The position numbers and the translations under genes are program-made. 48,972 bases of DNA, taken from the NCBI RefSeq assembly GCF_002161235.1, contig NZ_NFHE01000020.1, forward strand, positions 1 through 48,972, in the 5' to 3' direction. Positions 32,033-40,271 of the stretch are shown here, one piece after another. The stretch comes from Pseudoflavonifractor sp. An85 (GTDB taxonomy: Bacteria > Bacillota > Clostridia > Oscillospirales > Oscillospiraceae). A model generated the notes under the pieces. It saw only the letters and a program-made list of their open reading frames with translations. It had not been told where the DNA came from and ran no database searches. The first letter of the stretch is position 1; the number at the start of each line of letters is the position of its first letter.

Positions 32033-33591
32033 GGGTGCATCGCAAACAAGGGGCACAGCAGGCATGGCTGTTGCCCCTTCTTTTCATTCTGGTGGGGGTT
32101 GGCGTGCGGCTGTGGCAGCTGGGAGGGCTGCCCTGTGGACTCAACCAGGACGAGGCCTATGCGGGGTACGAGGCGTACTCCATGCTTACCTACGGGGTAG
32201 ACTCCTGGGGCTACGCCAATCCCTGTTACTTCATCTCCTGGGGCAGCGGCATGAACGTGCTGGAGAGCTACCTGGCCATGCCCTTTGTGGCCCTGCTGGG
32301 TCTCACCGAGTTGGCCATCCGCTTGCCCCAGGCCATATTGGCCTGTGTGAGCCTCCCAGTGGTGTATCTGCTGCTGTCTCGGCTGTTTGACCGTACCGTG
32401 GGACTTTTAGGGCTGGGTCTCACCGCCATCTGCCCCTGGCACATTATGCTCAGCCGGTGGGGGTTGGAGTCCAACCTGGCCCCGGGCCTGCTGCTGTTGG
32501 GGCTGTATTTCCTGGTACGGGGGCTGGACAGCCCGCCCTGGCTGTTGCTTTCGGGATTGTGCTATGGCCTGTCCCTGTACGCCTACGCCACCCTCTGGGT
32601 GGTGGTGCCCCTGACTTTGGTGGTGTTTTTGGTTTATCTGCTCTACACCCAAAAGCTGAAATTCTCCCCCTATCTGGCGGGAGCGGTGGGGGTACTGCTG
32701 GTGCTGGCCTTGCCCCTGCTCCTGTTCGTGCTGGTCAATCTGGGGGTGCTGGAGGAAATTCGCACCCCGTTTTTCTCCGTGCCCCGGCTGGTGTATCTGC
32801 GGGCCTCCGAGGTGGATTGGCGCAACTTGTTCTCCCTGGAAGCCTATGAAAACTTGGGGAAGGTGTTGTTCGGGGAGGGAGACGGCCTCATTTGGAACAG
32901 CCTGCCCGCCTACGGCATGTTCTATCCCTTCAGCTGGCCCCTGATGGCCCTGGGCGGGGTGTGCATGGCGGTGCGGGGGTGGAAGGGGCTGAAAGCCCGC
33001 CGGTTTACCGGGGAGGGCTTGTTGCTGCTGGGGCTTTTCTGTGCCGCTGTGGTGAGCTTGTCTCTGGACTACCTGAACATCAACAAGGCCAATTCCCTTC
33101 CCTTTTACCTGCTGTTTCTCCTGGCCTTTGGGGTGGATTGGGTGTTTGGTTTCTGCAAAGCCCACCCGGTGCTGCCCTGGGGGGGTGTGGGGGTGTATGC
33201 GGTGGCCTTCGGGCTGTTTGTGAACACCTATTTCACCACCTACAACGACGCCATTGCCGTCCAGTTCCGGGATGGAGTGGGGGAAGCGGTGGCATTTGTG
33301 AAGCAGCAGGGGTTTGACCAGGTGGCGGTGGACAACACGGTGGTCTACTCCCACATTCTCTTTTACGACCGCACCCCGCAGCCGGAGTTTGCCCAGACGG
33401 TGGAGTACGCCAACTATCCGTCCCCCTACCTCAGCGTCTCCTCCTTTGGCCGGTACACCTTCGGGGTGGATGACCAGACTTTGGACCATGACACCGCCTA
33501 TCTAATCCGCCGCAGCCAGGCCCAGCAGATGGAGCAGATGGGATATACTGTGGCTTTCTTTGGCCAATATGCGGTGGCTTATTGGGAATAA
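32029..33591 (+). CDS. GT-C family (GT39/ArnT-like) membrane glycosyltransferase
   Basis: The 520-residue protein has about 12 membrane helices. After the first helix it has the acidic catalytic-type motif GLNQDEAYAGYEAY (D41, E42), typical of GT-C enzymes that use polyprenyl-phosphate sugars. The RWGLESNLAPGLLLLG segment is also typical. The C-terminal 130 residues form a soluble outer domain. It probably glycosylates a lipid, protein or wall polymer outside the membrane; donor and acceptor are unknown. ATG 32029 overlaps the Rrf2 stop, so expression is coupled to that regulator. Confidence 0.85.
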   Translation: MRVHRKQGAQQAWLLPLLFILVGVGVRLWQLGGLPCGLNQDEAYAGYEAYSMLTYGVDSWGYANPCYFISWGSGMNVLESYLAMPFVALLGLTELAIRLPQAILACVSLPVVYLLLSRLFDRTVGLLGLGLTAICPWHIMLSRWGLESNLAPGLLLLGLYFLVRGLDSPPWLLLSGLCYGLSLYAYATLWVVVPLTLVVFLVYLLYTQKLKFSPYLAGAVGVLLVLALPLLLFVLVNLGVLEEIRTPFFSVPRLVYLRASEVDWRNLFSLEAYENLGKVLFGEGDGLIWNSLPAYGMFYPFSWPLMALGGVCMAVRGWKGLKARRFTGEGLLLLGLFCAAVVSLSLDYLNINKANSLPFYLLFLLAFGVDWVFGFCKAHPVLPWGGVGVYAVAFGLFVNTYFTTYNDAIAVQFRDGVGEAVAFVKQQGFDQVAVDNTVVYSHILFYDRTPQPEFAQTVEYANYPSPYLSVSSFGRYTFGVDDQTLDHDTAYLIRRSQAQQMEQMGYTVAFFGQYAVAYWE

Positions 33592-33592
33592 C

Positions 33593-33624
33593 AAATGCCC
33601 TGCGGCAGTTGCCGCAGGGCATTT
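33593..33624 (+). terminator. Hairpin after the glycosyltransferase gene
   Basis: A perfect 15-bp inverted repeat (33593-33607 with 33610-33624) has a 2-base loop. The stem ends in ATTT without a long T-run, so it is a weak terminator or the first member of the hairpin series that follows. Confidence 0.6.
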
Positions 33625-33868
33625 AGCGTGTCGAAAAAGTTCGACACGCTTCTCAAAAATGCAAGCATTTTTGAGAGGAATTGCAGTCCGCTGCATACAC
33701 CCTTGGGTCAAAGAGCGACCCAAGGCCACACTGGCGGACTGAGAAGTGTTTTTTTCGATGCGCATGTCCCCGAAAAAACGAGATTTCGATTTATTTCCCC
33801 ATCTGCGGATGGGGAAACTCTGCCGAGGGCTTTTTACAATGTAAGATAGTCTGTCCTTCTTGCATTGA
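33625..33868. repeat. Tandem series of perfect hairpins, no gene
   Basis: The interval between two convergent genes is almost filled by inverted repeats. They are 33625-33635/33640-33650 (11 bp), 33652-33662/33665-33675 (11 bp), 33684-33691/33734-33741 enclosing 33701-33709/33717-33725 (8 and 9 bp), 33749-33757/33771-33779 (9 bp, T/A rich), 33794-33803/33808-33817 (10 bp, TGCG tetraloop) and 33837-33845/33859-33867 (8 of 9 bp). It may be a structured RNA or a repetitive non-autonomous element. No protein-coding reading is convincing. Confidence 0.7.
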
Positions 33869-33891
33869 CATGAGGCTTTTTGAGAAGTAAG

Positions 33892-34791
33892 TCAGTTGCC
33901 GCAGGCGATGGTAATGACCCGGGAGCGGTTGGAAATTTCCAAATCCGTGTACTCCCCACCATACTCCCCGTCTACGGTCCAGGCCAAGGGATTGGGGCTG
34001 GTGAAGTGGGCTTTGGAGCAGGTGAAGCCCACCACGCTGCCGTCTTCGGGCAGCTTTTGGGTGGTCAGGGCGGTGAGAATGGATTGCCAGTCCTTGGGGG
34101 TCTTGGGGTTTCGGATGAGCAGGGCCTCAAACTGGCCATCGTCCAGACACACCAGGTCCCGGGGCAGGTTCACCAGCCCACCGATGGATACGGTGTTGGA
34201 CACCATGCCGTAGATGAAGTCCCCTTGGATGTCCAGGCCCTGGTCGGTGGTGACGTGGACCTGGTAGCTGGGGAAGTTCATCAGCCGCCCCGCCCCCTCC
34301 AGCACATAGGCCAGGTGGCCCAGCAGGTTTTTGGAGGCCTGGGGGGTGGAGTAGGACACGTCGGTGAACAGGCCGAAGGCGGCAATGTAGAGAAATTGCC
34401 GGTCGGCCAGCTGGCCAATGTCAATGGCCCGGGGCACCCCGCCGCAGGCCACCTGGGCCAGCTGTTGGGTGGAGCGGGGGAGATTGATGTTGCGGGAGAA
34501 GTCGTTGGTGGTGCCTGCGGGAATATAGCCCAGAATGGGGCGCTGTTCCGGGGGAAGAGTGAGCAAGCCCTGCACCGTCTCGTTGAGGGTGCCGTCCCCG
34601 CTGCAGCACACCACCCGGTCATATCCGGCGGCGAGGTCGGAGACCACCTGGGTGGCGTCCCCTCGGCCCAAGGTGGGGCGGATGGTGATCTGATAGCCCT
34701 CCTGGGCAAACACGGTGAGCACGTCCGAGAGCATGGCTTTGGCCCGCTGACGGCCTGCCGTGGGATTGTATACAAAGAGCAGCTGTTTCAT
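33892..34791 (-). CDS. Diacylglycerol kinase-family lipid kinase (DagK/YegS-like)
   Basis: The 299-residue cytosolic kinase starts LLFVYNPTAGRQRAKA. The nucleotide-binding motif CSGDGTLNET is at about 63-72, and YIPAGTTNDFSRNI follows, both diagnostic of the DAGK catalytic family. The C-terminal beta-sandwich has DGQFEALLI and WTVDGEYGG. It phosphorylates diacylglycerol or a related lipid. AAGGAGG lies 8 bases before the ATG. It has its own promoter divergent from azlC. Confidence 0.93.
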   Translation of the reverse strand: MKQLLFVYNPTAGRQRAKAMLSDVLTVFAQEGYQITIRPTLGRGDATQVVSDLAAGYDRVVCCSGDGTLNETVQGLLTLPPEQRPILGYIPAGTTNDFSRNINLPRSTQQLAQVACGGVPRAIDIGQLADRQFLYIAAFGLFTDVSYSTPQASKNLLGHLAYVLEGAGRLMNFPSYQVHVTTDQGLDIQGDFIYGMVSNTVSIGGLVNLPRDLVCLDDGQFEALLIRNPKTPKDWQSILTALTTQKLPEDGSVVGFTCSKAHFTSPNPLAWTVDGEYGGEYTDLEISNRSRVITIACGN

Positions 34792-34820
34792 GTTAGCTAC
34801 CTCCTTCGGGTCTTATCATT

Positions 34821-34849
34821 AGTATACCGAAAAGGGAGGGGGGAAACAA
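34821..34849 (-). promoter_or_regulatory. Promoter of the lipid kinase gene
   Basis: On the minus strand the -35 TTGTTT (34844-34849) and the -10 TATACT (34821-34826) are 17 bases apart. Confidence 0.6.
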
Positions 34850-34872
34850 GGTGGATTCTGTGAACACTGCTC

Positions 34873-34901
34873 TTGTCAAATCTTTCTTGCTTTCGTATAA
34901 T
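34873..34901 (+). promoter_or_regulatory. Promoter of azlCD
   Basis: The -35 TTGTCA (34873-34878) and a perfect -10 TATAAT (34896-34901) are 17 bases apart; the Shine-Dalgarno GAGGAAG lies before ATG 34936. Confidence 0.8.
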
Positions 34902-34935
34902 AATGTGAAAAAGAGAAACGAGGAAGTGACCCCAC

Positions 34936-35637
34936 ATGAACCGCAAAACCTTTGCTGCCGCCTTTCCCTACACCGTGCCGGTGCTGATGGGCTATTTGTC
35001 CATTGGCATCGTCTTTGGGTGGATGATGTCGGCGGCGGGGTATGTGCCCCTGTGGTCGGCCCTGATGTCTATGACCATCTACGCCGGCAGCGGGCAATAT
35101 CTGGGGGTGAGCCTGCTGTCCTCCGCCGCCCCGCTGGCGGATGTGGCCCTGTTGACCCTCATCATCAACTTTCGCCACCTGGTGTATGGGCTGTCCATGC
35201 TGGAGAAGTTTCGGGGCATGGGGTTGCGAAAGTGGTACATGATGTTTTCCCTCACTGACGAGACCTATGCCCTATTGGCGGGGGTGGAGCCTCCGGAAGG
35301 GGTGAAGGGCCGGGACTTTTACTTTGCCATCGCCCTGTTGGATCAGCTGTATTGGATTGCCGGGTCGGTGATTGGGGCAGTGGCGGGGGCCCTCATCACC
35401 ATCAACACCCAGGGCATTGACTTTGCCATGACCGCCTTGTTTTTGGTCATCGCGGTGGAGCAGTGGCAGTCTGCCTCCCGCCACCTGCCGGTGTTTCTGG
35501 GCGCTGGGGGCACGCTGGTGTGCCTGTTGGCGTTGGGAGCGGAGAATGGCCAGTTTCTCATTCCCGCTTTGGGAATTTTGGTGTTGGGGCTGCTGCTGTT
35601 GCGCCCCTATCTGGGCCGAGAGGAGGAAAACGCATGA
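34936..35637 (+). CDS. azlC: AzlC-family branched-chain amino acid exporter, large subunit
   Basis: The 233-residue membrane protein has six to seven helices. It has the AzlC hallmarks: FPYTVPVLMGYLSIGIVFGW at the N-terminus, SMTIYAGSGQYLGVSLL, and INFRHLVYGLSMLEKF. With AzlD it forms an exporter for branched-chain amino acids or analogues such as 4-azaleucine. Its stop overlaps the azlD start (ATGA). Confidence 0.95.
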   Translation: MNRKTFAAAFPYTVPVLMGYLSIGIVFGWMMSAAGYVPLWSALMSMTIYAGSGQYLGVSLLSSAAPLADVALLTLIINFRHLVYGLSMLEKFRGMGLRKWYMMFSLTDETYALLAGVEPPEGVKGRDFYFAIALLDQLYWIAGSVIGAVAGALITINTQGIDFAMTALFLVIAVEQWQSASRHLPVFLGAGGTLVCLLALGAENGQFLIPALGILVLGLLLLRPYLGREEENA

Positions 35638-35960
35638 GTATCGCACAGACGGCCGCTGCCATTGCCGTGATGGCCGTGGTGACCTTTCTCACCCGGGCCC
35701 TGCCCTTTTTCCTCTTTGACCGGGGCGGCAAGCCCCCGCGGGTGGTGCTTTACCTGGGCAAATACCTCCCCGCCGGGGTCATTGCTATGCTCATTGTGTA
35801 CTGCCTGAAGGGGGTGGGCTTTCAAAGCACCGGGCAGTGGCTGCCCTCCCTGCTGGCCTGCGCCGCGGTGGTTGGGCTGCATCTGTGGAAGCGCAACAAC
35901 ATGCTCTCCATCATGGGGGGAACCATCTTCTACATGGTATTGGTACAAGTGGTGTTTTAA
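35634..35960 (+). CDS. azlD: AzlD-family exporter small subunit
   Basis: The 108-residue protein has four hydrophobic helices. AAAIAVMAVVTFLTRALPFF and LGKYLPAGVIAMLIVYCLKG are typical of AzlD, and the C-terminal helix near SIMGGTIFYMVLVQ completes it. GAGGAAA precedes the ATG at 35634, which overlaps the azlC stop. It is the obligate partner of AzlC. The AT-rich sequence after 35960 has a weak GGTGA/TCACC hairpin with no clear T-run. Confidence 0.93.
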   Translation: MSIAQTAAAIAVMAVVTFLTRALPFFLFDRGGKPPRVVLYLGKYLPAGVIAMLIVYCLKGVGFQSTGQWLPSLLACAAVVGLHLWKRNNMLSIMGGTIFYMVLVQVVF

Positions 35961-36198
35961 GGTGAAAAAATTTTTTTAAAACTCTGTCACCTTTTGGGTA
36001 TCTCAAGACATATATAGGTAAGAAGGGGTGTACATAGAAAGTGGATGGATTAGTGTTGGTGAATATTAAAAATGAATGTAACTGCTTTGTGATATGGGCA
36101 GTTATAAATTGAAAAAGAGAAAGGTGTGGGACCCATGAATAAGGATATGGTAGGGGAAGGAAGGTTTTTGGTTATTTTAGTAAAAGGAGGCATATAAG

Positions 36199-36774
36199 AT
36201 GAAGAAGAAAACAATTGTATGGTTGCTTGTCGTAGCAATATTGTCCAATTTTCTGTGTATTGCTTCTGCCAGTGAACCAGATCCTAACACAGGTGAAAGT
36301 TATTATATTTTGTATTCTGAAGATGGAGAGATTCTTGCCTATAATATGCCTACCGATTTGAATCAGACTCGCGCAGAGGATGGAACATATTTGAAAAGAA
36401 CTGTAATTGGAACAGGGCAAAAATTTCATATAGACTGTGGATATCATCCACAAACAGATATATGGCGCAATGCGGAACGGTATTATTTTACGAGTAGCAA
36501 AACAGTTTCTGTTGGAGTATCGTTTGCAGTGGGATCAAAACGCTTTAACACTACACTGGAAATTTCTGCAAATGTAGCATCAAATGTAACTGCAACTATG
36601 TCCTATAAAGCAGACCAAAACAGACAGTCGAAGATTCGTGTGTATAGTGACTTTGATTATACAGTGTATAGGGGAGAAATTAGAGATATCTATACAAATC
36701 AAATCTATCAGACGTTTGAATACGTGGACTTGGTTAAAACAGGGGAATTTTTTAAGGTCGAATACAAAAATTAA
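36199..36774 (+). CDS. Exported protein of unknown function, AT-rich gene
   Basis: The 191-residue protein has a clear Sec signal peptide: KKK, then the hydrophobic core TIVWLLVVAILSNFLCIASA, with cleavage likely after ASA near residue 24. The mature part is rich in Tyr, Thr, Ser and Asn, suggesting beta strands, and has one Cys (DCGYHP) and no catalytic motif that I recognise. AAAGGAGG lies 7 bases before the ATG. The AT-rich codon use contrasts with all neighbours and points to recent transfer. A short membrane protein gene follows. Confidence 0.85.
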   Translation: MKKKTIVWLLVVAILSNFLCIASASEPDPNTGESYYILYSEDGEILAYNMPTDLNQTRAEDGTYLKRTVIGTGQKFHIDCGYHPQTDIWRNAERYYFTSSKTVSVGVSFAVGSKRFNTTLEISANVASNVTATMSYKADQNRQSKIRVYSDFDYTVYRGEIRDIYTNQIYQTFEYVDLVKTGEFFKVEYKN

Positions 36775-36825
36775 CAGGGCTGATATAGAAAATGAAATGG
36801 ATAATGAAGTAGTATGAAAGGTTAG

Positions 36826-37014
36826 ATGTCTATGAATATATGGAAGATACTAGCCATATGTGGCGCAGGGGTGTCCATCATTCTGCTGTTTGCCGGAATT
36901 GGCACCATGAATGCGGTGGATCGGGAGCTCCAGATTGTGGCAGGAGTGGGCGCGGCCAATTTCACTATGCTCGCTCTGATTCTCGACAGGCTGGACAAGG
37001 GCGCTAAGAAATAA
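36826..37014 (+). CDS. Small membrane protein of unknown function
   Basis: The 62-residue protein has a hydrophobic helix KILAICGAGVSIILLFAGIG (about 6-25) and a second, weaker one, VAGVGAANFTMLALILDRL. It ends DKGAKK. AAAGG precedes the ATG at 36826; ATG 36832 is an alternative. It lies at the end of the AT-rich islet, 51 bases after the exported-protein gene, and is followed by a strong terminator. It resembles small holin-like or leader proteins only in general form. Confidence 0.65.
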   Translation: MSMNIWKILAICGAGVSIILLFAGIGTMNAVDRELQIVAGVGAANFTMLALILDRLDKGAKK

Positions 37015-37026
37015 TACAACACAGGA

Positions 37027-37064
37027 AAAAACTCGGGTCACGCATCAGCGTGATCCGAGTTTTT
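37027..37064. terminator. Intrinsic terminator between convergent genes
   Basis: A 17-bp stem (37027-37043 with 37048-37064, one G-T wobble) has a loop ATCA and an A-run and T-run on the two sides. It serves the small membrane protein gene and possibly spoIIP. Confidence 0.88.
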
Positions 37065-37069
37065 GTCGC

Positions 37070-38218
37070 CTATTCCGATTGGAACAAATCCGCCACCGTG
37101 CGGGCAAAGAGCCGTCCGGCGGTGATGGCCTCCTGGAGGGTGTTGCCGTGGCTGCCGATCTCCACCAGCAGGCACCCGGTGGAGTAGTGCTGATTGAACC
37201 GGGAGGTGCGCAGGGCGATGGGCCGGGCCAAGGTGGACCATTTATCCGCCAGGGCCTTTTGGATGGAGGTGGCCAGAGACAGGTTCACTCGCCAGTTGGG
37301 GTGGGTCTGGCCCAGGTAGTCGGTGCCCATGACCATCATCACCTGGGCGCAGTTTTCCACCGAGCCGGCCACGGTCTTGTAAATGGTGCCGTCGTCGGCC
37401 ACCAGAGCGTCCCGGTGTACGTCAATGACCAGGCGAATGGAGGGGTACTGATCCAAAATCTTCTCCACCGCCTGGGAGGAGCGGTTGTAGGCGTCGTTGT
37501 AGTCCGGGTAGTCGTAGAGGGTGGTGTCGTGGAGCACCTCCAGCCCCGCAGCCTCCAGAATCTTGGTCATCTCGGTGCCCACCCGCACCATGTTCTGTTC
37601 CGTGTTCAAGGTGCGGTAGCTGTCACTCTCCTCATACATGTCTGTGCCGTCCATGGTATAGGCCTCGGTGGCGTGGGAATGATAGATGAGAATGTCGGGG
37701 CCTTCCGGGGCGGGGGTGAGCTGGGGGGCAGCCTCCAGCAGGGCTTTCACATCCAGGGCGTAGTCGGTATAATTGCGGATGCTCACCCCCTGGTAGGTGG
37801 CGTAGACGGGGGAGTCGCTGGCCTTTAGAGTGCTGGGAATGATGCCGTCCGGGGCGGTGGTGGTCTGGGGCGGGGGCTCATCCGGGGTCTCCTCCTCGGC
37901 CTCCGGTTCCGGGGTTGCGGTGGGCTGCGGGGTGGCCGTGGGGGCTGGTGTGGTCTGGGTTACTCCGGCCAGCAGGGAGGACTGGCCCAAAATCACCTGT
38001 TGCCACAGGGGGCGTGCGTCCTGATCAGACCAGGGAAGTTCCAATTCCAAAAGAGTTTGTGTCAGCTGGTCCCATTGGGCCAGCTGTTTGAGTTTGTCTA
38101 AGGCCGCAGTGGGATCGGCGGTGAGATAGATCAGCCACAGGGCCACAACTGTCAGGAAGAGGGCGATGCCCTGCCGGAGCGAGCGCAGCAGGGGGGCACT
38201 TGTCCTGTTCTTTTGCAT
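37070..38218 (-). CDS. spoIIP: Stage II sporulation protein P
   Basis: SpoIIP is the amidase/endopeptidase of the SpoIIDMP engulfment complex in the mother cell. The protein is 382 residues from ATG 38218 (AGAGGTG upstream); a longer frame from 38494 would cross nadE and is rejected. One membrane helix (about 17-33) is followed by a Thr/Pro/Glu-rich linker (about 88-122) and the catalytic domain. That domain has ILIYHSHATEAY (H180, H182, E185), VIDVHRDAL and LVEIGSHGNTLQEA. It marks the host as an endospore former or descendant. A CATAGGTT upstream weakly resembles a sigma-E -10. Confidence 0.93.
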   Translation of the reverse strand: MQKNRTSAPLLRSLRQGIALFLTVVALWLIYLTADPTAALDKLKQLAQWDQLTQTLLELELPWSDQDARPLWQQVILGQSSLLAGVTQTTPAPTATPQPTATPEPEAEEETPDEPPPQTTTAPDGIIPSTLKASDSPVYATYQGVSIRNYTDYALDVKALLEAAPQLTPAPEGPDILIYHSHATEAYTMDGTDMYEESDSYRTLNTEQNMVRVGTEMTKILEAAGLEVLHDTTLYDYPDYNDAYNRSSQAVEKILDQYPSIRLVIDVHRDALVADDGTIYKTVAGSVENCAQVMMVMGTDYLGQTHPNWRVNLSLATSIQKALADKWSTLARPIALRTSRFNQHYSTGCLLVEIGSHGNTLQEAITAGRLFARTVADLFQSE

Positions 38219-38278
38219 AGCATTCACCTCTCCACAACCTATGCCCGGGGGCGGGGGGATAGAACCGCCGGGGAGCGG

Positions 38279-38307
38279 TTGCAATTGCTGCCAATTTAGG
38301 ATATGAT
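38279..38307 (+). promoter_or_regulatory. Promoter of nadE
   Basis: The -35 TTGCAA (38279-38284) and the -10 TATGAT (38302-38307) are 17 bases apart. AGGAGG lies 10 bases before ATG 38346. Confidence 0.65.
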
Positions 38308-38345
38308 ATTTCCCGATGTAATGAGAAGAAGGAGGCTGTTTTCCC

Positions 38346-40271
38346 ATGAGAGACGGCTTGATTTGTGTGGCGGCGGGCACTCCCTCCATTCGGGTGGGGG
38401 ACTGCGCCCATAACGGGGCGGAAATTGTCCGCCTGATGGAAGAGGCCCAGGCCCAGGGGGTGAAAATCCTGGTGCTGCCGGAGCTGTGCCTCACCGGCTA
38501 CACCTGCGGCGACCTGTTTTTGCAGGATACCCTGCTGGATGGTGCCTTGGAGGCCCTGCGCAGTGTGATGCGGGCCACAGAGCACTTGGAGGTTCTCGCC
38601 GCCCTGGGTATGCCCCTGCGAGCGGGTGGGAAGCTCTATAACTGTGCCGTGGTCATCCAGTATGGCCAGGTGGTGACGGTGGTGCCCAAGACCCACATTC
38701 CCAACTATGGGGAGTTCTACGAGCAGCGTTGGTTTGCCTCCGGCGAGGGGCTGTTTTTCGACCACAGCTTTTTGGTGCGCCTGCCCCACCTGGAAGAGGG
38801 GTGGCAGGAGATGTACGGGGCCTCTCCCCTCATGGAATGCCCCGACGTGCCTGGTCTGCGCATCGGCGTGGAGCTGTGCGAGGATCTGTGGGTGAGCGAT
38901 CCCCCCTCCCGCACCTTGGCCGAGTACGGCGCCACCGTGATTTTGAACCTGTCGGCCAGCAATGAAATCGTGGGCAAGAGCGATTACCGCCGCAATCTGG
39001 TGGTGGGCCAGTCCGGGCGGCTGTGCTGCGGCTACGTGTACGCCGACGCTGGGGAAGGGGAGTCCACCACCGATCTGGTGTTCTCGGGCCACAACATGAT
39101 TGCGGAAAACGGGGCTCTGCTGGCGGAACGCCGGTTTGAAACCGGCCTGACCATCGCCCAGCTGGACATTGGACGGCTGTGCCATGAGCGGCAGCGGCTG
39201 ACCACTTTCCAGAGCCGCCACCCGGAAGGGTGGGCGGAAGTGCGCTTCACCCTGGAAGAGACCAAACTGACCCGGCCCATGTCCCCCACCCCCTTCGTGC
39301 CTCAGGATGAGGCGGGGAGAGCGGAGCGGTGCCAGGAAATTCTCACCCTGGCGGCCTTGGGCCTGAAAAAGCGGCTGGAGCACACCCACGCCGCCACCGC
39401 CGTGGTGGGCCTGTCCGGCGGTTTGGATTCCACTCTGGCCTTGCTCATCACCGCCCGGGCTTTTGAAATGCTGGGCCGGACTAAGCGGGACATTTTGGCC
39501 ATCACCATGCCCTGCTTTGGCACCACCGCCCGTACCCGCTCCAATGCGGAGATTCTGGCCGGGGAGCTGGGGTGCGGCTTTGAGGAAGTGAACATTGGGG
39601 ACGCGGTGCGCCAGCACTTTGCCGACATCGGCCAGTCCATGGACGACCACTCCGTCACCTTTGAAAACGGACAGGCCCGGGAGCGCACCCAGGTGCTCAT
39701 GGACATCGCCAACCGCACCGGCGGCCTGGTCATCGGTACCGGCGATCTGTCCGAGCTGGCCCTGGGCTGGGCCACCTACAACGGGGACCATATGTCCATG
39801 TACGCCGTCAACGCCTCCATTCCCAAGACCCTGGTGCGCCACCTGGTGGACTATGTGGCCCAGAAGCAGGGGGGCAAGCTGGGCGCGGTGCTCCAGGACA
39901 TTTTGGACACCCCCGTCTCCCCCGAGCTGCTCCCCCCCAAGGACGGGGAGATCGCCCAGAAAACCGAGGATTTGGTGGGCCCCTACGAACTCCACGACTT
40001 TTTCCTGTACTACGCCATTCGCTGGGGCTTCTCCCCTCGGAAGGTGTTCCGGCTGGCCATCCACGCTCTGGGTGACCGGTACGACAAGGAGACCCTGCAC
40101 CGGTGGCTGGGCAACTTCTACCGCCGGTTCTTTGCCCAGCAGTTCAAGCGCTCCTGTCTGCCCGACGGGCCCAAGGTGGGCTCGGTGACCCTCTCCCCCC
40201 GGGGCGACTGGCGCATGCCCAGCGATGCCGTAGCTCGGCTGTGGCTGGATGAGTGGGAGGACTTGCTGTGA
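38346..40271 (+). CDS. nadE: Glutamine-dependent NAD+ synthetase
   Basis: The enzyme amidates nicotinic acid adenine dinucleotide to NAD+ using glutamine. The 641-residue protein has an N-terminal nitrilase-type glutaminase domain with the E46 (VLPELCLTGYTCGD), K115 (VPKTHIPNYGEFYE) and C178 (GVELCEDLWV) triad. The C-terminal synthetase domain has the PP-loop SGGLDST (357-363) and GTGDLSELALGWATYNGDH. It is full length for the two-domain form. Its stop overlaps the start of a chromate transporter gene. Confidence 0.96.
   Translation: MRDGLICVAAGTPSIRVGDCAHNGAEIVRLMEEAQAQGVKILVLPELCLTGYTCGDLFLQDTLLDGALEALRSVMRATEHLEVLAALGMPLRAGGKLYNCAVVIQYGQVVTVVPKTHIPNYGEFYEQRWFASGEGLFFDHSFLVRLPHLEEGWQEMYGASPLMECPDVPGLRIGVELCEDLWVSDPPSRTLAEYGATVILNLSASNEIVGKSDYRRNLVVGQSGRLCCGYVYADAGEGESTTDLVFSGHNMIAENGALLAERRFETGLTIAQLDIGRLCHERQRLTTFQSRHPEGWAEVRFTLEETKLTRPMSPTPFVPQDEAGRAERCQEILTLAALGLKKRLEHTHAATAVVGLSGGLDSTLALLITARAFEMLGRTKRDILAITMPCFGTTARTRSNAEILAGELGCGFEEVNIGDAVRQHFADIGQSMDDHSVTFENGQARERTQVLMDIANRTGGLVIGTGDLSELALGWATYNGDHMSMYAVNASIPKTLVRHLVDYVAQKQGGKLGAVLQDILDTPVSPELLPPKDGEIAQKTEDLVGPYELHDFFLYYAIRWGFSPRKVFRLAIHALGDRYDKETLHRWLGNFYRRFFAQQFKRSCLPDGPKVGSVTLSPRGDWRMPSDAVARLWLDEWEDLL

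Noticed and set aside
33502-33765. Minus-strand frame of 87 codons over the hairpin region
   Set aside because: It runs through several perfect hairpins into the end of the glycosyltransferase gene and has no clear Shine-Dalgarno. It is probably an artefact of the structured repeat.
33592-33891. CRISPR array
   Set aside because: The inverted repeats differ in sequence and length and there is no repeated direct unit with spacers; no cas genes are in the window.
36135-36197. 20-codon frame before the exported-protein gene (MNKDMVGEGR start)
   Set aside because: Only a weak purine stretch precedes it, and its end overlaps the Shine-Dalgarno region of the next gene. Not enough to call.
38025-40100. 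Long open frame (691 codons) antisense to nadE
   Set aside because: It mirrors the GC-rich codons of nadE, is rich in Gly, His and Gln, has no Shine-Dalgarno and crosses the nadE promoter. Similar antisense frames at 1570-2649, 4247-5920 and 18665-20659 were rejected for the same reason.
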